DNA of 64,000 nt from Chamaea fasciata (taxonomy: Eukaryota; Chordata; Aves; Passeriformes; Sylviidae). The notes beneath the pieces were generated by a model. It searched no databases. It saw nothing but the letters and a program-made list of their open reading frames with translations, and was not told the origin of the DNA. Of this stretch, positions 1-13,484 are shown one piece after another (the stretch's first letter is position 1; the number at the start of each line of letters is the position of its first letter). Location: contig JARCOQ010000005.1 in NCBI GenBank assembly GCA_029207755.1, positions 48,511,563-48,575,562 on the forward strand, read 5' to 3'. A program made the translations under genes and the position numbers.

Positions 1-449
1 TAGTTATATATTACTTTGTAGTGTGATTATGTTTTTCCCTTTCTAAAGAAACATGGATCTGTTTGTTTTTTTCTTTCATTCTTTTTCTGTATATGACTGC
101 TGAAGATTAGTTGGCATTGGAATTATCTTATGACTGCTGTGTTCTGCAGACTGGTGGATTTTATACTCTTCTACTGTCCTTACATGCAGGACCTTTGCAG
201 GGAGTGGGGGAGATATTGTATTTATCTTTTCTGTTAGGGAGCTGTATCTATATTGACTTGAATATTTCAGGTGAAAATACTGTTTAGGCTGTTTTCACTT
301 TTCTTGCAGTACCCAAAGCAGACAAAGACAGTTTTTATTTTACATGGCTCAGATGAATCAGTTTTCCAAAGGAGATGTATATTCTGGAATAGGCATGTGG
401 CTTTGAGTCATGGAATTCAGGTTTAGGGTGTGCTCTGTCTCTTTTTCAG
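1..449 (+). other. ATF7IP: ATF7IP intron (3' part)
   Basis: Intronic sequence ending in the acceptor ctctttttcag at 439-449. It is T-rich before the acceptor. I see no further exon that extends the ATF7IP frame in this stretch. Confidence 0.8.
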
Positions 450-635
450 CTTCCACAACAGTGAATGTAACTCATCGCCCCATGGCTCCAGCTGTTCCCA
501 AGCTTCCTATCCCAAGAACCCCTACTAACCATCAGGTGGTCTATACCACTATTCCTGCACCACCAGCTCAGAATCCTGGAAGAGGAGCTGTCATGACCAG
601 CCCAGGCTTAAGGCCAGTCACCCCACAGACTGGAG
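450..635 (+). CDS. ATF7IP: ATF7IP coding exon, third from last
   Basis: The acceptor tttttcag ends at 449 and the donor gtaggg starts at 636. The exon enters at codon position 2 and leaves after one base (g). It encodes the Pro/Thr-rich stretch from [10 protein letters not shown] through [11 protein letters not shown]. The split codon g|gt (Gly) joins exactly to the exon at 2854. Confidence 0.93.
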
Positions 636-3600
636 GTAGGGGATGATCCCTCCCATGCACTTCTTACTGTGACAGAGCTTGGTATGTTCTACCTGATGGA
701 TGTGGCATTTAGGTTTTTGATTTGGGTTTGTTGTTTGATCTTTTTACAATACTGGTCCTAGTTAAAGTGGTTAGGGGTTTTTTTTCCCAGCTTACAGACT
801 TGAGAAAATTCTAAGAAATTCTATTTGCAGCTATGTGAATGAGGAAAAATTGGATTTAAGTCATCCCAGGCTCTAGCTCTGCCAATTAAGCATCTGTGGT
901 TGACATGCCCCATACTTTACAAGGCAATGAAAGGTAATGTGACAAGCACCACTGTTCTGAGAAAGATAGAGACCATTTTTTTATTATGGCAGAAGTTTAA
1001 AGCATACTTACGTCGAAAATCATATTTGATTTCCTGTCTAAAAGTTACATTTCTGTCAGGCATCCTAATGTAATTCCTTAACAATCTCTGATGTCCTGTG
1101 CTCAGCAAATTTTCTTCCTTTCTCATGACCTGAAGAGATGAAACTTCTCACTGGATGTATCAGAAATTGAAACATGCTTGAGTTTCCTTGAGTAGAGATG
1201 CTGGCAAGTTCCCCTTGACTTCGCAAATGCATAACTGATACTTTCACCTAGCAGTACGCTCATTTTCTGAAATGAGTAACAGATGTCAAAAATAAAGACC
1301 TTAAATGATATTTTGTTAGAAAATGGTGGATTTTAACTGTCCTTTTTTTGCTCCCCACAATTTCTACACTATGGTTATTTTAACACCTTTATGTTTAACA
1401 TGAATTTCCCTGTTTTATGAGTATGGGCCTACTTTTGTGATGTCCTGGTGTAGTGGTGCTGCTACTAATGTATACTGGTTTATATTATCATTGCAACAGC
1501 CTTTAGTGCCAGTAGCAGATGCTTCTTGAGTAAGATTGTTGCACTTTGTCTTTGAAAAATTGACTGGGTTGTGAGAACCTGTCCTAAGTGTTTTGCAAAT
1601 TGCAGTTTTGCACTTCTGCCTCACGTGAATAGTATTCCTATCTACAAGTGATGCTGTGTTTGTATCTTATACCTTATTAAGGCATTTCTGACCATCTTCA
1701 GATGGTTCTAATTTCCTGAGACAGAACTAAACCAGCATATCTTACTGGGTTCTTACAGAGGAAAAATAGCCAGCTCAAGTGACTGTTTATCCCACAGGAG
1801 CTCACACAGCTTCATCAGCTTCTTGGGGAGATTCCCATAAGAAAAAGATATAAAGCACCTTCCCAGTGTTTAGCACTTTATATTTAAAGCATTAAGATTC
1901 AGCAGTCTGAGCTCCCTGCCTTGGACTTGCAGATTACACAGACTTCTGACACTCATCCCCTAAGGATTGTAGCTTGATGAGTGTTTATCAAGAGAAGAAA
2001 TTGCCGTACAATAGCTGTGGTTTCCTGATAATGTGTTGTTCTGTGAGCTTGTCTTCTGGAGTAGTAGAATGCTTCCATCTCACACAGGTGTGGAACTAGG
2101 ACGTCGTAGAGGTTGCTCCAAATCTTGTATTTCTAGACAGAAATGGAGGGACAACCTGGACAATTCATAACAATGAGCAAAAGCTTTGAGTTCACAGAAC
2201 ATGCATGTTCCAACAGTGAATAGATAAAGTGTTACTTAAGAGAATTAGATGTGGTATAAAATGAAAGAAAGCTTGGTAGCTTGCAAGAGTTTTGGATATT
2301 ATTTACAAGGCTATAAAAACTGTCTTGTTTATTCCTGCCAGGCAGGTCAGTTTGCTGTGGGAATGACTGAAATGGTGATGTTGTGAGTAGTGTCCATCAT
2401 GAAGTCTGCTCTGTGTGGGAGGACAAACTTCTTGGACAGTGACTTAGCTTTTACTGCTTTCAGTGCCATCCACAGCACAGCCTTCTGAATGGATAACATT
2501 GTGCTGCAATAGCATTGCTCTTTTCCATTTTGAATCCCAAAATGATGTAATTGTTCTTTTCATATTTAAGTTCCCTGTATCTCCCACACTTCTCCTCCTC
2601 ACCCGTGCTAAAAACTGCTAAAACAACGTTCTGTCTCCTCTGCAAATGCAAGCACTTGATGTCTCTCACTTTTACAGTTTCAGGGGGTGGGAGGTGATTT
2701 TGTTGTTACACGGTGCTTCGTCAGTCTGCTGGCAGCTGGAGAAGTCTGTGAAATTCGGATTCATCCAGCTGAAACAAGGAGTTGGTCTTCCAGTACTGTG
2801 TTTAGTTGCCTATAAGTATAGAATACTCAGAGTGTTTGCTGTGCTCCTTGCAGGTGTGACCGTGCGAATGCCTCAGACAACCTACGTGGTGAACAACGGG
2901 CTGGCTCTGGGCTCTGGAGCTCCTCAGCTCACGGTGCACCATCGACCGCCACAAGCGCACACTGTGAGTGGGGCTTCCCAATCACCTCATGCAATGTGCA
3001 GCCTTGCCTCTGCACTGGCACACTCAGGCTGCTCTTAGTGTGAGCTGCAGAACAGTGAAATGCCTTCTTGACACTTCTCAGCCAGTTCTCATACATGGCA
3101 CCACCCAGTCACCCACAGCAACTCCTGCCCAGAAGCAGAATGGTAAAAGCTGTGCAATCTGTTAGCTCACCCTGGCCTTCTCCAAATTACCAGGAGAACA
3201 TACTGAAAATTAGTGCATGAGTTGTCTGCAGGTGACTCATGGAGTCAAGGGTACAGAAGAGCTGCCAGTAAAATGTTTAGTCATGTTTGGGCTATGAATT
3301 GGGTGACCACTTTTCAGTACAGCTGTTTGCAGAACTGAGGTAGGAGAACAAGGCACAGACCAAATCTCCAAGGTTGCCAACTCCTAACCTCCAGAGGTTT
3401 TTAGTCAATGTTGAGGGTGATTACTTCTGCATCACTTAAAACCCCTTTTGGTAAGAATTTGAGAATTTTCTCTAACTCATTTAATATAATTTCAAATACG
3501 TCGCTTGTACACTCACTATTGGGCAGTCACTTTATTTATGGTGCCCTGAAATGGTAAATATATTGCCAAGAAGGTGGCTTACCATACTTCCATCTAGACA

Positions 3601-4781
3601 ACATCAACTTAATGCACTCTCCAGTGATAAATAATGAGAATGGAGCAAATACCACATAGAACACTTAAGATTCCAAAAACAAGGCCAGATTCCAACCTGA
3701 AAGGTCTCAGGCTTGAAGCACTGTAACCACATTCCTAAATTCATGTTAACTAATATAAATTAGAGACCTAGGACTATTTTTGCTGTATAAAAAAGAAGCG
3801 TCACTGAAAAGACACGTTTGTGATGCCCTCATTTCAAAATTTTCTGGGAAGTGAGGCTGAGCTTTTGTGATCAATTTAAGGTGATAGAATCTATGTGGTA
3901 CTATTACCCTTTCTTCCTTTTGTGACTGAATACCTGTGTGTAGAAAAGATGATGAGCTGTCAGCTTAATGCCCTGCCTGGGGGTACCGTGGGAACAGCAG
4001 CTCAAATGTAGATTGGCTCAAAGTCATGGTGAACCTGCTTGCTCAGTCCTGGTAAAGGGCACAGTGTTGAGTTCATCCCCTCCTAGCTGGGAAGCAAAGA
4101 AGATACAGGGAAATTACTGTGGCAATGATCACTTGCACACCTAGGTATTTATATGAGAATACCTTAAGAATTTATGGCATCCTTGGTCCCACCCCTTCTT
4201 ATCATTTGCTGCTGCTGCCTTGCCTCTGCACACAGGACTGAGAGTTGTGATGGCTGGGTGATTGCAGGCTCATCTGTTTCCAGTTACCTGGGGAATGATG
4301 AATTAAAGCCTCCTTGCATTGCTGTAGATTCTGACCTTTCCCTTATTGCTCTTACGCTGCTTAGGAGCCACCACGCCCTGTACATCCTGCCCCACTTCCA
4401 GAGGCACCACAGCCACCACGTCTGCCCCCCGAAGCTGCCAACACTTCTCCACCTCAAAAGCCACAGCTGAAACTGGCCCGGGTACAGAGCCAGAACGGGA
4501 TTGTGCTGTCATGGAGCGTCATGGAGGTGGACCGGAGCTGTGCCACTGTGGACAGTTACCACCTGTATGCCTACCACGAGGACCCCAGTGCCACCATGCC
4601 CTCACAGTGGAAGAAGATCGGGGAGGTGAAGGCACTGCCACTGCCCATGGCGTGCACTTTGACACAGTTCGTGTCTGGCAGCAAATACTACTTTGCAGTC
4701 CGGGCTAAGGATATCTATGGACGCTTTGGACCCTTCTGTGACCCCCAGTCCACAGATGTGATCTCTTCCCAGAGCAGTTAA
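450..4781 (+). CDS. ATF7IP: ATF7IP, last three coding exons (3' part of gene)
   Basis: Activating transcription factor 7-interacting protein (MCAF1) is a nuclear cofactor that binds and stabilises the H3K9 methyltransferase SETDB1 and links it to MBD1 and heterochromatin. Three exons (450-635, 2854-2963, 4365-4781) join in phase to give 236 codons ending at TAA 4779-4781. The first part is a Pro/Thr-rich low-complexity linker ([19 protein letters not shown], then [15 protein letters not shown]). The last exon carries a fibronectin type III domain: the segments [51 protein letters not shown] and the end DVISSQSS agree closely with the mammalian C-terminus as I remember it. The FN3 region mediates partner binding in the family. 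Introns are 2218 and 1401 bp, both GT-AG. The 5' exons, including the SETDB1-binding region, lie left of the window. Identification is very secure; it could be confused only with the paralogue ATF7IP2, which fits less well. Confidence 0.95.
2854..2963 (+). CDS. ATF7IP: ATF7IP coding exon, second from last
   Basis: The acceptor ctccttgcag ends at 2853 and the donor gtgagtgg starts at 2964. It encodes [15 protein letters not shown] and [11 protein letters not shown], highly conserved in the family. It leaves in phase 0, matching the Glu codon that opens the last exon. Confidence 0.93.
4365..4781 (+). CDS. ATF7IP: ATF7IP last coding exon, FN3 domain
   Basis: The acceptor acgctgcttag ends at 4364. 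The exon opens with [15 protein letters not shown], a proline-rich linker, followed by a complete fibronectin type III domain of about 100 residues and a short Ser-rich end. The stop TAA is at 4779-4781. 138 residues are encoded here. Confidence 0.95.
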   Translation, partial: EPPRPVHPAPLPEAPQPPRLPPEAANTSPPQKPQLKLARVQSQNGIVLSWSVMEVDRSCATVDSYHLYAYHEDPSATMPSQWKKIGEVKALPLPMACTLTQFVSGSKYYFAVRAKDIYGRFGPFCDPQSTDVISSQSS

Positions 4782-4941
4782 ACTACAGATCTTTGGACCC
4801 TTTAAACCTATCCTGCTGTCATGAATTACCCCAGTTTTGGGAGGAGTTGATCCCATGCATGTAATTCACCTTTAAATCCACTCTGCAGGATTATTTTAGA
4901 CAGTTGTGTGATACACTACATGAATTCAGAACCAAAAGAAA

Positions 4942-4947
4942 AATAAA
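4942..4947 (+). terminator. Proximal candidate poly(A) signal of ATF7IP
   Basis: AATAAA lies 161 bp after the ATF7IP stop. It would give a short 3' UTR. The downstream tgtttttttc could act as the U-rich element. Confidence 0.45.
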
Positions 4948-5606
4948 GTCTGACCTGCAGCAAGAGAGCCTGTTTTTTTCTAAATAGTTCATGTCACTGG
5001 CCATTTGAAAATTTTGCTTTTCCTTCCATGACAGGTGTTCTACCTAGATACCTACTGTCCTTTATCCAAGAGCATCCTGAATGCCTGGGATTCTGCTTCA
5101 GAGTGGAAAAAAAATAGTAAATTGCAGTTTGTCTGAAGTAAAACATACGCATCTGTAATGTCTATTGAAACACCAACACAAGGGCAAGAACTATCTGCCT
5201 CTTCCCCCCAGCATTCTACGAGCAGGCTGTGTCATGAAGGGTGATTCAAGGTCTCACTTTTTGTACTGGAGGCTTGAGTGGTCTGGTCTTAACCTTTCAA
5301 CCTGTAATAAGCTCTCTGAGGGGAGGGAAGGGAACTTGAGTCTGGCCAGGAACCTGTGTAAATTTGGAGGTGGTGGAAAAAAAAAGTAAATTATCCCACA
5401 ACCTCCTAACTCTTCTAAGTAAGAATGCTCCTCTGTTTTCACCACCATCCCCTACTCACTCTGGGAGCATTCCCAAATCAGATCTGAAACTGGATTGTAA
5501 AGACTGCATTCACACCCCTCTAGTTCAGACAGTTTCGCTGTCCCTCCCCTCATACATCCAGCCCTATTTTTTAGATTTATTTTGTGCCTTAAAGAATAAT
5601 TTCAGA

Positions 5607-5612
5607 AATAAA
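5607..5612 (+). terminator. Candidate poly(A) signal of ATF7IP with strong G/T element
   Basis: AATAAA followed 20-35 bases later by ttgtggtgttctttt, the best signal/downstream-element pair close to the ATF7IP stop. Confidence 0.5.
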
Positions 5613-8600
5613 ATGTAGCCAGAATACCTTGTGGTGTTCTTTTATTTGCTTGGAGTTATTTTTCCCTTTACCCTTCTAATCTTTTAGCAGTGCTTCTCAT
5701 TTTCCAGGCCTGCAGTAATTAGTATTTCTGTAAAGACAAGTGTAACATCTGCTGAGGGTGAATTTGTTCTTATCTGCAGTATCACTCAACCCTTTCCCTA
5801 CTGTAATTCTTGAGTAGTTGTTTTTGTCCTGTCAAGAATATTGAGTATACAGACATTATTTTCCACCAGAGCCTTTCCTGGTTCTTTTGGGAAAGCTGTA
5901 TGCTGCAATTCAGCCAAAGAAGAAACCCCCGTGGTGCAATGCCATGAAAGCTTCTACCTCTTTGCACTCGTTTGGATGCTCAGTGAGTACAAAAGGAGCT
6001 GGCTTCCTAGTGCGCTTCCCTCTCCCATCACCTGCCTGCCTCTGCAGAAAGCAGACACACCCAAGGGGGTTTAGAAACTATTTTAGACACTGGCCTAAAC
6101 CTTGTGAGCGATTGCAAATGTTAATAGATGCTTTCATGATGTTTCTGAGCTGAGAAAAGAAATTGGTGCATCTCCCCTGCTATCATTGACATGTTAAACT
6201 TGCTTTTTGCAGAACAAAATTGTAATGCATCTGGACAAGAAAGTAGATGGAAGGTTTTAATTTTGGCAATTTTCAGTTGCATTCCTGCCCAATAGAACGA
6301 AACAGTGTGTTTGGAGGGGAAAGATTATTTTTTAATCTACTTCACCATATAGCAAAACTGCAGAGTATTTTTTCATTTCAATGCCCTCTTTCTCAAAACC
6401 GACATGCTGAAGTGTGAGGCAAGATTGAAGAAGAGTCAGAGAAGTTAAATCCCCAAACAGGGCTGATGAAATAAGCTATGAGATTATGGATTCTGTGTTC
6501 CTTTTTTTAGAACCTTTACACTGAAAGAAATAGCAGTGTAGACCTCTGTCTGGTTTACTGCACTGCTTCTTGTAGCTGGTAGTGTCACTTCTCTCAGGTG
6601 AGTAATGGATATGCTCTGTATGGAAACTTGCATTTAAAAGTATAGCTGTTCTGTTGATTTGGGCAAGCAAAAATTCTGGCTAAATCCAAGTATCCTCAGA
6701 GAAGGTTCACACCACGTATGAACAATGTGTAGCCTTTCCTTTGAACTGCAGTTGTCCCTGTATTTCTGGTGCCAATTATCAAAAATGCCTTGAATTTTTC
6801 TGTGTTTATGTTTTGTTTGCTTATTTCAAGGAATAATTGCTTAAAAATGCATTTAGTTTACTTCGGGAAATAGACTAAATTTGGGTTTTTATAAAGAGCT
6901 CTGTAATAGAGATTAGAACAGGTCTTTCCAGTTGGTGGCTGTCAAGTCCTTGGGCAATTTTTAGTGTGTCTTTGCGCTGGTACCAAAGAGCCATTGGCCA
7001 TAGCAGTACTGTGAAGTTTTACAGTTTCAAAGTTAAAATAAACATGAGGATACAACCTAGAACTTACTTCATTTATTCAGTTGTGATTCCAGCCCAGACT
7101 ATACATGGGCATTGTAAACGATACATGGAAGCTTGATCTTCCATTTGGATATCCCTTGTTCTTAGTTTTTTCTCCTTTGGGATAGGCAGAGGGTGCAATG
7201 AGAGTATTTTCTGCATTAGAGTATTTTCTTTCCTCCAGTGGAGGTGTTAATAGGAATAGTCAGTCATTCCATTTGAAGGTTTTGTGGGCTGCATCATTAT
7301 TAGAGAAGACTCATTTTTATTTACTGAAGATTTAGTTCACTGAACTGACTGTAAAAACTGACTTCTGTCTTAACAGATCCATTTCTGGTCTATGTGGCAG
7401 CAGTTCTGGGTTTTTGGCAGGATTTTATGAGACACCCTTGTTGACCAAAGACATTGCAGCTTTGGGGTGAAAGATCACTTCCCTGTTGTTTCATCCCAGT
7501 AGGGCAGTTTTCAGTATCTTGACCAAGTACTGGTGGAGAAGTATGGGATAAAGCATAGCTTGACTTTGAGGTGCCTGCTTTGGTGTGGAGACCTCCAAGG
7601 GAGCTGGTCCCTAAATCACTGATGCCCAAAGAGAGAACTATGCCAGTTTTGTGCAGTCACTGTCACTGTGGTGCAGATCTCTGCAGTGAGTTTGCGAACA
7701 AACACGAGTAGTGTTTAATTCCTTACCTCATGGCAGTTCTTCCCATGTAGTTGAGTGGCTGATGGTTTTATATTATCCTTTACCTCCCAGAAAAATTAAA
7801 ACTATTGAGAAACTTTCTGCTAGCAACAATCAATCAGAAACAATTTGTTTAATTAAAAGACTTTATTTGAAAGTATTACCAAAGTATTTGGCAACATTCA
7901 GTACAGGCGTGTTAATACTGTGCTTCTAGGCTGGTCTCTTCATCAATGCTGAAGCCTTCCAATAATCCACTTTTAAATGCGCTAAAAAATTCTGTGTGGC
8001 TTTTAAAAGGAAGTGTTGGGTTTGGTTTCTTCTCTGCACTTACTGCAAGTTTTTCCATCTTTCAATATCTTGGTATAAAGTTGTTCCTGACTCTGTGTCT
8101 GAATTCTGTGATTCTGTGTTCTGCTGCTGCCTCTGGGTACATGACATTTCAGCTGTACCGCCTTAGACTGAGTTGCCCGTGTTTTTGCAAACAGCATTGA
8201 CTACAGCTCAGTTTTCCATCCTCATTTACTTTCTGGTGTGGTTTCGGTTTGAGTTGTTTTCTCTGTGTGATACAAGGGCATCTGGATGTCCAGGTTGAAA
8301 GTAATTTGAGTTAGCTCATCTACTTGGAGAGGAGCCCTGCTGTGGAGTGCTGATAGCAAAAGAGTGTTCTGCATTTCTCCTAGTTACAGCGTCACTGGCC
8401 TCTTTGATATTGCAGTCTGGCTAAAAAGCTTCATTGAATACAAAAACATAAATGCTGGGAGGGGGTAGACTGCACGTATAGCCTCTGTACTGTCTCCAGT
8501 GGCAGCTTCAGAAAACACAGTGATGCAGATCTCTTAGCCTGTAATTATTTCCATGCTCTGAGCAGCTTCCCTACGCATTGGTCTGACGTTGCTCCTTGGA

Positions 8601-9316
8601 ATTGTTTGTGCTGCCCTTGGCCATGTTAAATCATTGAGGACAAGCACTGAGACACCCATTCCCAAGGTTTTTAGCACACGGCTGGTAACACCCATGGTGT
8701 TCTCCCTGTAAAATTAAGGGGTCTTACCCTGTTTCATTTGGAAACAAAGGCAAAACCCCTCAGTCTTCACTGGGACCATGACTCAGGTCAGTAGTAGCAT
8801 CTGAACATCATTTTGTACTGTAACATAAATAGCCACTTCAGCCCTTCCTTGATACTGTTTGTCTTAAATGTACAGTAAATAAAAAATTATATTATGTGTA
8901 GGGATGGGTCACGTCTGTTCCTGAGGCAGCCATTCCCCAGGATGAATAATGCATACATTGTACAAAATCAAGCTGTGATTCTGCCTTCTTTTTCACCCTT
9001 TGAGTATTCTCCTTTTGTCAAAAATATCTATGCAGATATTTTAAATAGAAGCTTGATATATTAAATATATATTTTTTTAATTTGTTGATTTGGGTAGGGG
9101 TGGGAACTGTATGAAAACGCTGGAGGGATAAGAGATCAAGTGACACTAAGCCAGCCCTGCCATGCAAATCTGTTTCCTTCCAAACACATTCTGAGAGGAG
9201 AAGGAAAACATTAAGGATAGGTAGAAGAAAGCAAATCAATGAATTTTCCTTTTCATCCCTTTTAAGTTAAAAACATCTTTCTCATTGTCATTAGGCAGGC
9301 TGAGCATTCTTCTCTT

Positions 9317-9388
9317 TTATATACATATGCCTATATATATGTATAGACGTGTGCGTATATATAGACACACACACACATATATATATTT
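9317..9388. repeat. AT/CA-rich microsatellite
   Basis: Interrupted (TA)n blocks with an (AC)6 run in the middle (gacacacacacacatata). Such tracts are usually length-polymorphic. It lies in the probable ATF7IP 3' UTR. Confidence 0.85.
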
Positions 9389-9717
9389 GTACTGCTGTCT
9401 TAAATTAATAGGGTGTAGCTGTAAATAAGATAGCTGAGTAGTAGATGTTCAGGGATTCCTGTTCAGCTTTAGTAATTTATTGGCTATCAGAAGTCAAATG
9501 TGCAAAATCCTTTGTTGGAAAATTCCAAATCTCATTTCTTGTTTTGTTTTGCAGCTGGACTTGTAAATACAAAAGAAAAAATGTAGGACTGATTTAATGT
9601 CCAACTTAAACTGGGCAGTTGCCAGCTTTCCCCATTTTTGTATGTACTGTAGATTAGTGTGTGTCTGTGTTACCTGTAGTGGGGTTTTGTCTGACAAGCC
9701 TGGAATTTATACTTTGA

Positions 9718-9723
9718 AATAAA
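9718..9723 (+). terminator. Distal candidate poly(A) signal of ATF7IP
   Basis: AATAAA followed by T-rich sequence and tgtgctt. It is the last good signal of this kind before the intergenic stretch and would define the longest ATF7IP 3' UTR. Confidence 0.4.
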
Positions 9724-9745
9724 ACTACTGGGTTTTTAACATTCT

Positions 9746-12700
9746 GAGTCATCTGTGCTTAGTTCCTGACACCTCAGGAGGCAACTCTCAAAAAAGAGCA
9801 CAGAGCCTGCTCCTCCTCTTCAGAGTGTTACCACCTTGTTCAGGTACCACTGAGCAGCAAGGGTTTGGCTCTTGGTCGTTCCCATAAAGTCAACTGCATG
9901 GTGCTGCCCTCACAGAAGCAAAAAAAAAACAAAGCCATGCTGTAACTTCTGGAAAGGTGCCTTCCATCCATTTCTGCAAAGCATGGACAGACAGAATAGA
10001 GTGACTTGCACACCAAAGCTGCCTCAGATGAATCAGGAATGGAAATCCAGTTGCTGGTGCTGCTCTCCTTGCCCTCCAAGATGCCAGGTTTGACCTCTGA
10101 AGCAATGGCCATTCTTTCAGCAAGAGGCTTTGGACAAAGTACCGGAGTTTTTCAGAGCACCCTTCAAGTGTGAGGGCCCACTCACCTGGCCAGGGAGCAG
10201 CTGCTGTGCACAACACGAAGTGCATCACTCAGGGATAATGAAATCGGGATTAATAAAAGCATGTTTCAGTGCAGGTATCATGAAGGGCTCTGCACCCCAC
10301 CCAGCTGCTTCAAGGGTAGAAGCCAGGAACACCACCATGACAGAAGTTGTGCAACTTGTGGGAACAATAAACAGCTGGACTAGAAGACAGTCTGGGAAAA
10401 TCTGCCTCTTAGACCCAACTCTGCTGCCAAATTGTAGAGAACTCCAAGTTCTTAGAACATGGAGTTATGGCATGCCTACTTTGAGTTAGTGCTGAGCCTG
10501 TACTTCAAGGGCATATAATTAATTTGTGATGGTAATAATTAGTTTCCATGCGCTTACTAAAATTTGCTTCAAGTCAGTGACCAGAAGATGATGGACTCTT
10601 GTGAAGTGATGCCTCAGCACAGCCCCACTTGAAAGTCCTGAGTTTCTCAAACTGCCTATTTAGACTAAGAGTATATGTACTGCACATAATGCACAACCTA
10701 TGTTTGATCATCAAATACAGCATAACTACTCTGCTCAAGCACTGTTGTAATTGAGGTTCCTGCTGAAGAAAAGCAAAATGAGAATGTGAACGTGCAGAAC
10801 ACTCACTGTTCGCTGCAGGGTAGCTCTGGTACACACTCCATGGTAGGTCTGGAAGTAAGTGCTACAGTCTCAGAGCAGAACGTACCACTTGCAAAGTCCA
10901 TTTCTGCACACCACTGATGCTTCTCCTGAGGAAACTGAAAAAACCTCAGCAGTCGGCTGGGAAGCAAATAGGAGACAGCAGCGCAGCACCAGGACACTGC
11001 CAAAGGAGTGCTGTTGCTTTCTCCTGTGGAGCCTGGCCTGGGCAGGCACTGATAAGACTTTGCTCAGGTGTCTTCTGCTACAGAGAGAGGATGCTGTGGC
11101 CCCTGTTAGAGCTGAGGCTGGGCAGAGTATGACCACTAGAACCAGGAGGGGTGAGTCTGCTACTGAGTTTCAGAAAAGGGTGATGGTAAAGCATGTGAAA
11201 GCTTGCATTGTATGTGACAATTTTGATGGTCCTGCTGAGAGGACCATTGAAGAGGAATTTTCATTATGGCAAGAGAGATTTATCACAACCACCTGCCACT
11301 TCCATCTCCCCCCCAACTAAGTCCCAAACCTGGAAACCTGAAGTTAAAAGAGTCAGAAGCCACAGGACTTGGAAAAACCTGGAAGCAGGGTATGAAAAAG
11401 GTGGCAGCTTCTGCCACAAGTCCTCTGCTTAGAGCATACCTTCCTTTTTTTTATTCCAAGTGGAATCTGCAGAAGGAAGTAAGATACTCAGAGGCCTTTA
11501 AACTTCATGCAGCTGTCAGTTCTTTTGCACCTGCCTACAGGGCCATGCAACCCTATCAAAGCCTCCTCTGGTCACTGATGCAGCTGTTTAGGGAAGGGGA
11601 GCTGGACCCAGCTGCTGTGGTCAGGACTGGCAGATGAACCCTGGCTGGCCTGGCAACAAAAGAAGCACAAAGTACAGCACAGCAAGAGGAATGCAGCAGC
11701 CTTTAGCAGCACAACCAAAGGCAAAAACAATAATCACAGTCACGAGGACTGGAGTCCAAAGTCTCACAAAGTCCCATTGGTGTAAATATTTACTTACAGA
11801 AAGGGACTCTAAAAAGTAGAGCTGTTTTCCCACAACTCAGGGGTAGAGCAGGGTAGGAAATTCAAGGTGAGAGGGTAGAGCTGCCATTTCCAGGAGGATT
11901 AGTCATGTCATGGGCACATCAGAGGTGCCACACAGCTCCCCTTCTGCAGGTGGAGCCATCTAGCTGTGCCCTGGGTAAAGAACACTTCACTGCAGTCATC
12001 CATTGGCAATTTCCTGGTCCCTGGGGACCAGCTTTTAAACAGTACTTCTCAATTTGTATTTTTATATAAAACTGTGTGAAAAAGCAGTAAATACATCCTG
12101 CAATGTTGCTGCATTGTCTAGGGGTGACAGTGAAGTCAAGTCATCCTCCATCCCCTCTGTACTTCCAGTTTCAAACAAGCAGCTGATTCTTGGTCCTCTG
12201 CTTGCTGGCAGCTCACATCCTTGCACTGCTCTTGGTGACCTAGCTCCATTCCTTAAGTGTCCTCCTTAATCCCTGCTGCAGCCTGTTCAATCCAGGTCAA
12301 TTCAATCCAGCCTGTGGCAGTGCCTCTACCACCACATGAAGGAGGTCTCTGCACACAGCATCTCACACCTACCTCAGCAAACAAACCACTTCAGTCCCTT
12401 CATGGATTTTTCATGGACAACAACAGCAGTAACTTCTGGTCTCCCTCTTCCCTTGGCAAAAATCATCCTCACCATGACAGTCAAGTACTTAGGTAGAACC
12501 TCACCCATATTGCTGTAACTTGCTCACTTCCCCATCACACAAACTAAGGCTTCATTAAAACCTCACACTGCTCATCATTCTTCACCTTCATAACACAGGG
12601 CAGTGCTGTGCACTGTTTAGCTTGGACCATCAAGGACATGAGGAAAGAGCTGTTTATTTTGTTTTACTTAATTACACGCAGAACATCTAGCACAAAACAG

Positions 12701-13484
12701 CCCAGTGACTCGACTCCTTGGTGTCAACACAGGTAACTAAGAGTAATGTGCACAGCCCCAGCCCTCACAGGCATCTCGCTGTCACATTCCCCTGCCACAG
12801 CTGAGAGAGCAGGCAAAGAGGGCACTGGTCAACTGCATGGGCTGATCTATTCCAAGAGAGAGATCCCTTGTGAGAGATCGTTTCCATCACATTTCCATCC
12901 CTGCAGCCTGGGGCAGGGGCATTTCCAAAGCATCAGGCTGCTTCCCTTCACCCTCTTTTGCAGCCTGACATTGTGAGCTGCTTTGGCCACACGAAGGAAG
13001 TCTTGACAATGCCACTGAAAGTCACAGAACAGACTGATCTGCCATGGAGAACACACACTAGATGGGAAGCAACTTGCAGCACACTACTCAGACAAAAGGC
13101 AGACATCAAGCCAGCACTGAGGTAAGGCCGTCAGGGCCCAAAGCAGCCACCTGGCTTGGCCCAGCCCTGGAGACAGGTCCCATGTTGCTACTAAAAACAG
13201 ATGACTCTCACTGGTGGCATTGCTCCTCACTCCTGCTCTGGGAACAGCTGTGATGATGGCTCAGATCAACAGGAAGCTGTGCCACCTGCTTCTCATCAAA
13301 CCTAATCAAAGGAAGGGCCACCAAAACAGCTCAGAAGAGAGGAACGTGCTTTGGGCTGCAGAGAAGCACCCAGTATCAGTACAAAGTGCCTGGCAGGCAG
13401 GACATGGGAAGGCACAGAGTAGGTATAAAGGTACAGGGCACTTACATAACGTTTAAGGCACAGGAATGTGGACATCTAGGTCGA
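9746..13484. other. Convergent intergenic region ATF7IP/PLBD1, no gene recognised
   Basis: This lies between the distal ATF7IP poly(A) candidate and the PLBD1 poly(A) signal; both genes are transcribed towards it. Open frames of up to about 150 codons occur on both strands (for example 10859-11320), but none shows splice structure, domain motifs or any similarity I recognise. AATAAA occurs at about 10252 and 10366 on the + strand, so a still longer ATF7IP tail cannot be excluded. Confidence 0.6.

Larger units (their letters stand above)
4782..9745 (+). other. ATF7IP: Probable ATF7IP 3' UTR (long form)
   Basis: There is no coding feature downstream of the ATF7IP stop. Canonical AATAAA signals occur at 4942-4947, 5607-5612, 7037-7042, 8878-8883 and 9718-9723. 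The one at 5607 is followed by a G/T-rich element (ttgtggtgttctttt). The last one is followed by tgtgctt. A 3' UTR of about 5 kb is plausible because, as I recall, mammalian ATF7IP also has a multi-kilobase 3' UTR, but the sequence alone cannot tell which sites are used. The short open frames here look like chance. Confidence 0.5.

Noticed and set aside
8095..8130. A short gaattctgtgattctgtgttctg repeat, possibly a CR1 tail
   Set aside because: Only the 8-base tail-like units match; the CR1 body does not precede it, so I do not call it.
10859..11320. A 153-codon + strand open frame between ATF7IP and PLBD1
   Set aside because: No recognisable domain, no start context of note and overlapping open frames on both strands; probably chance.
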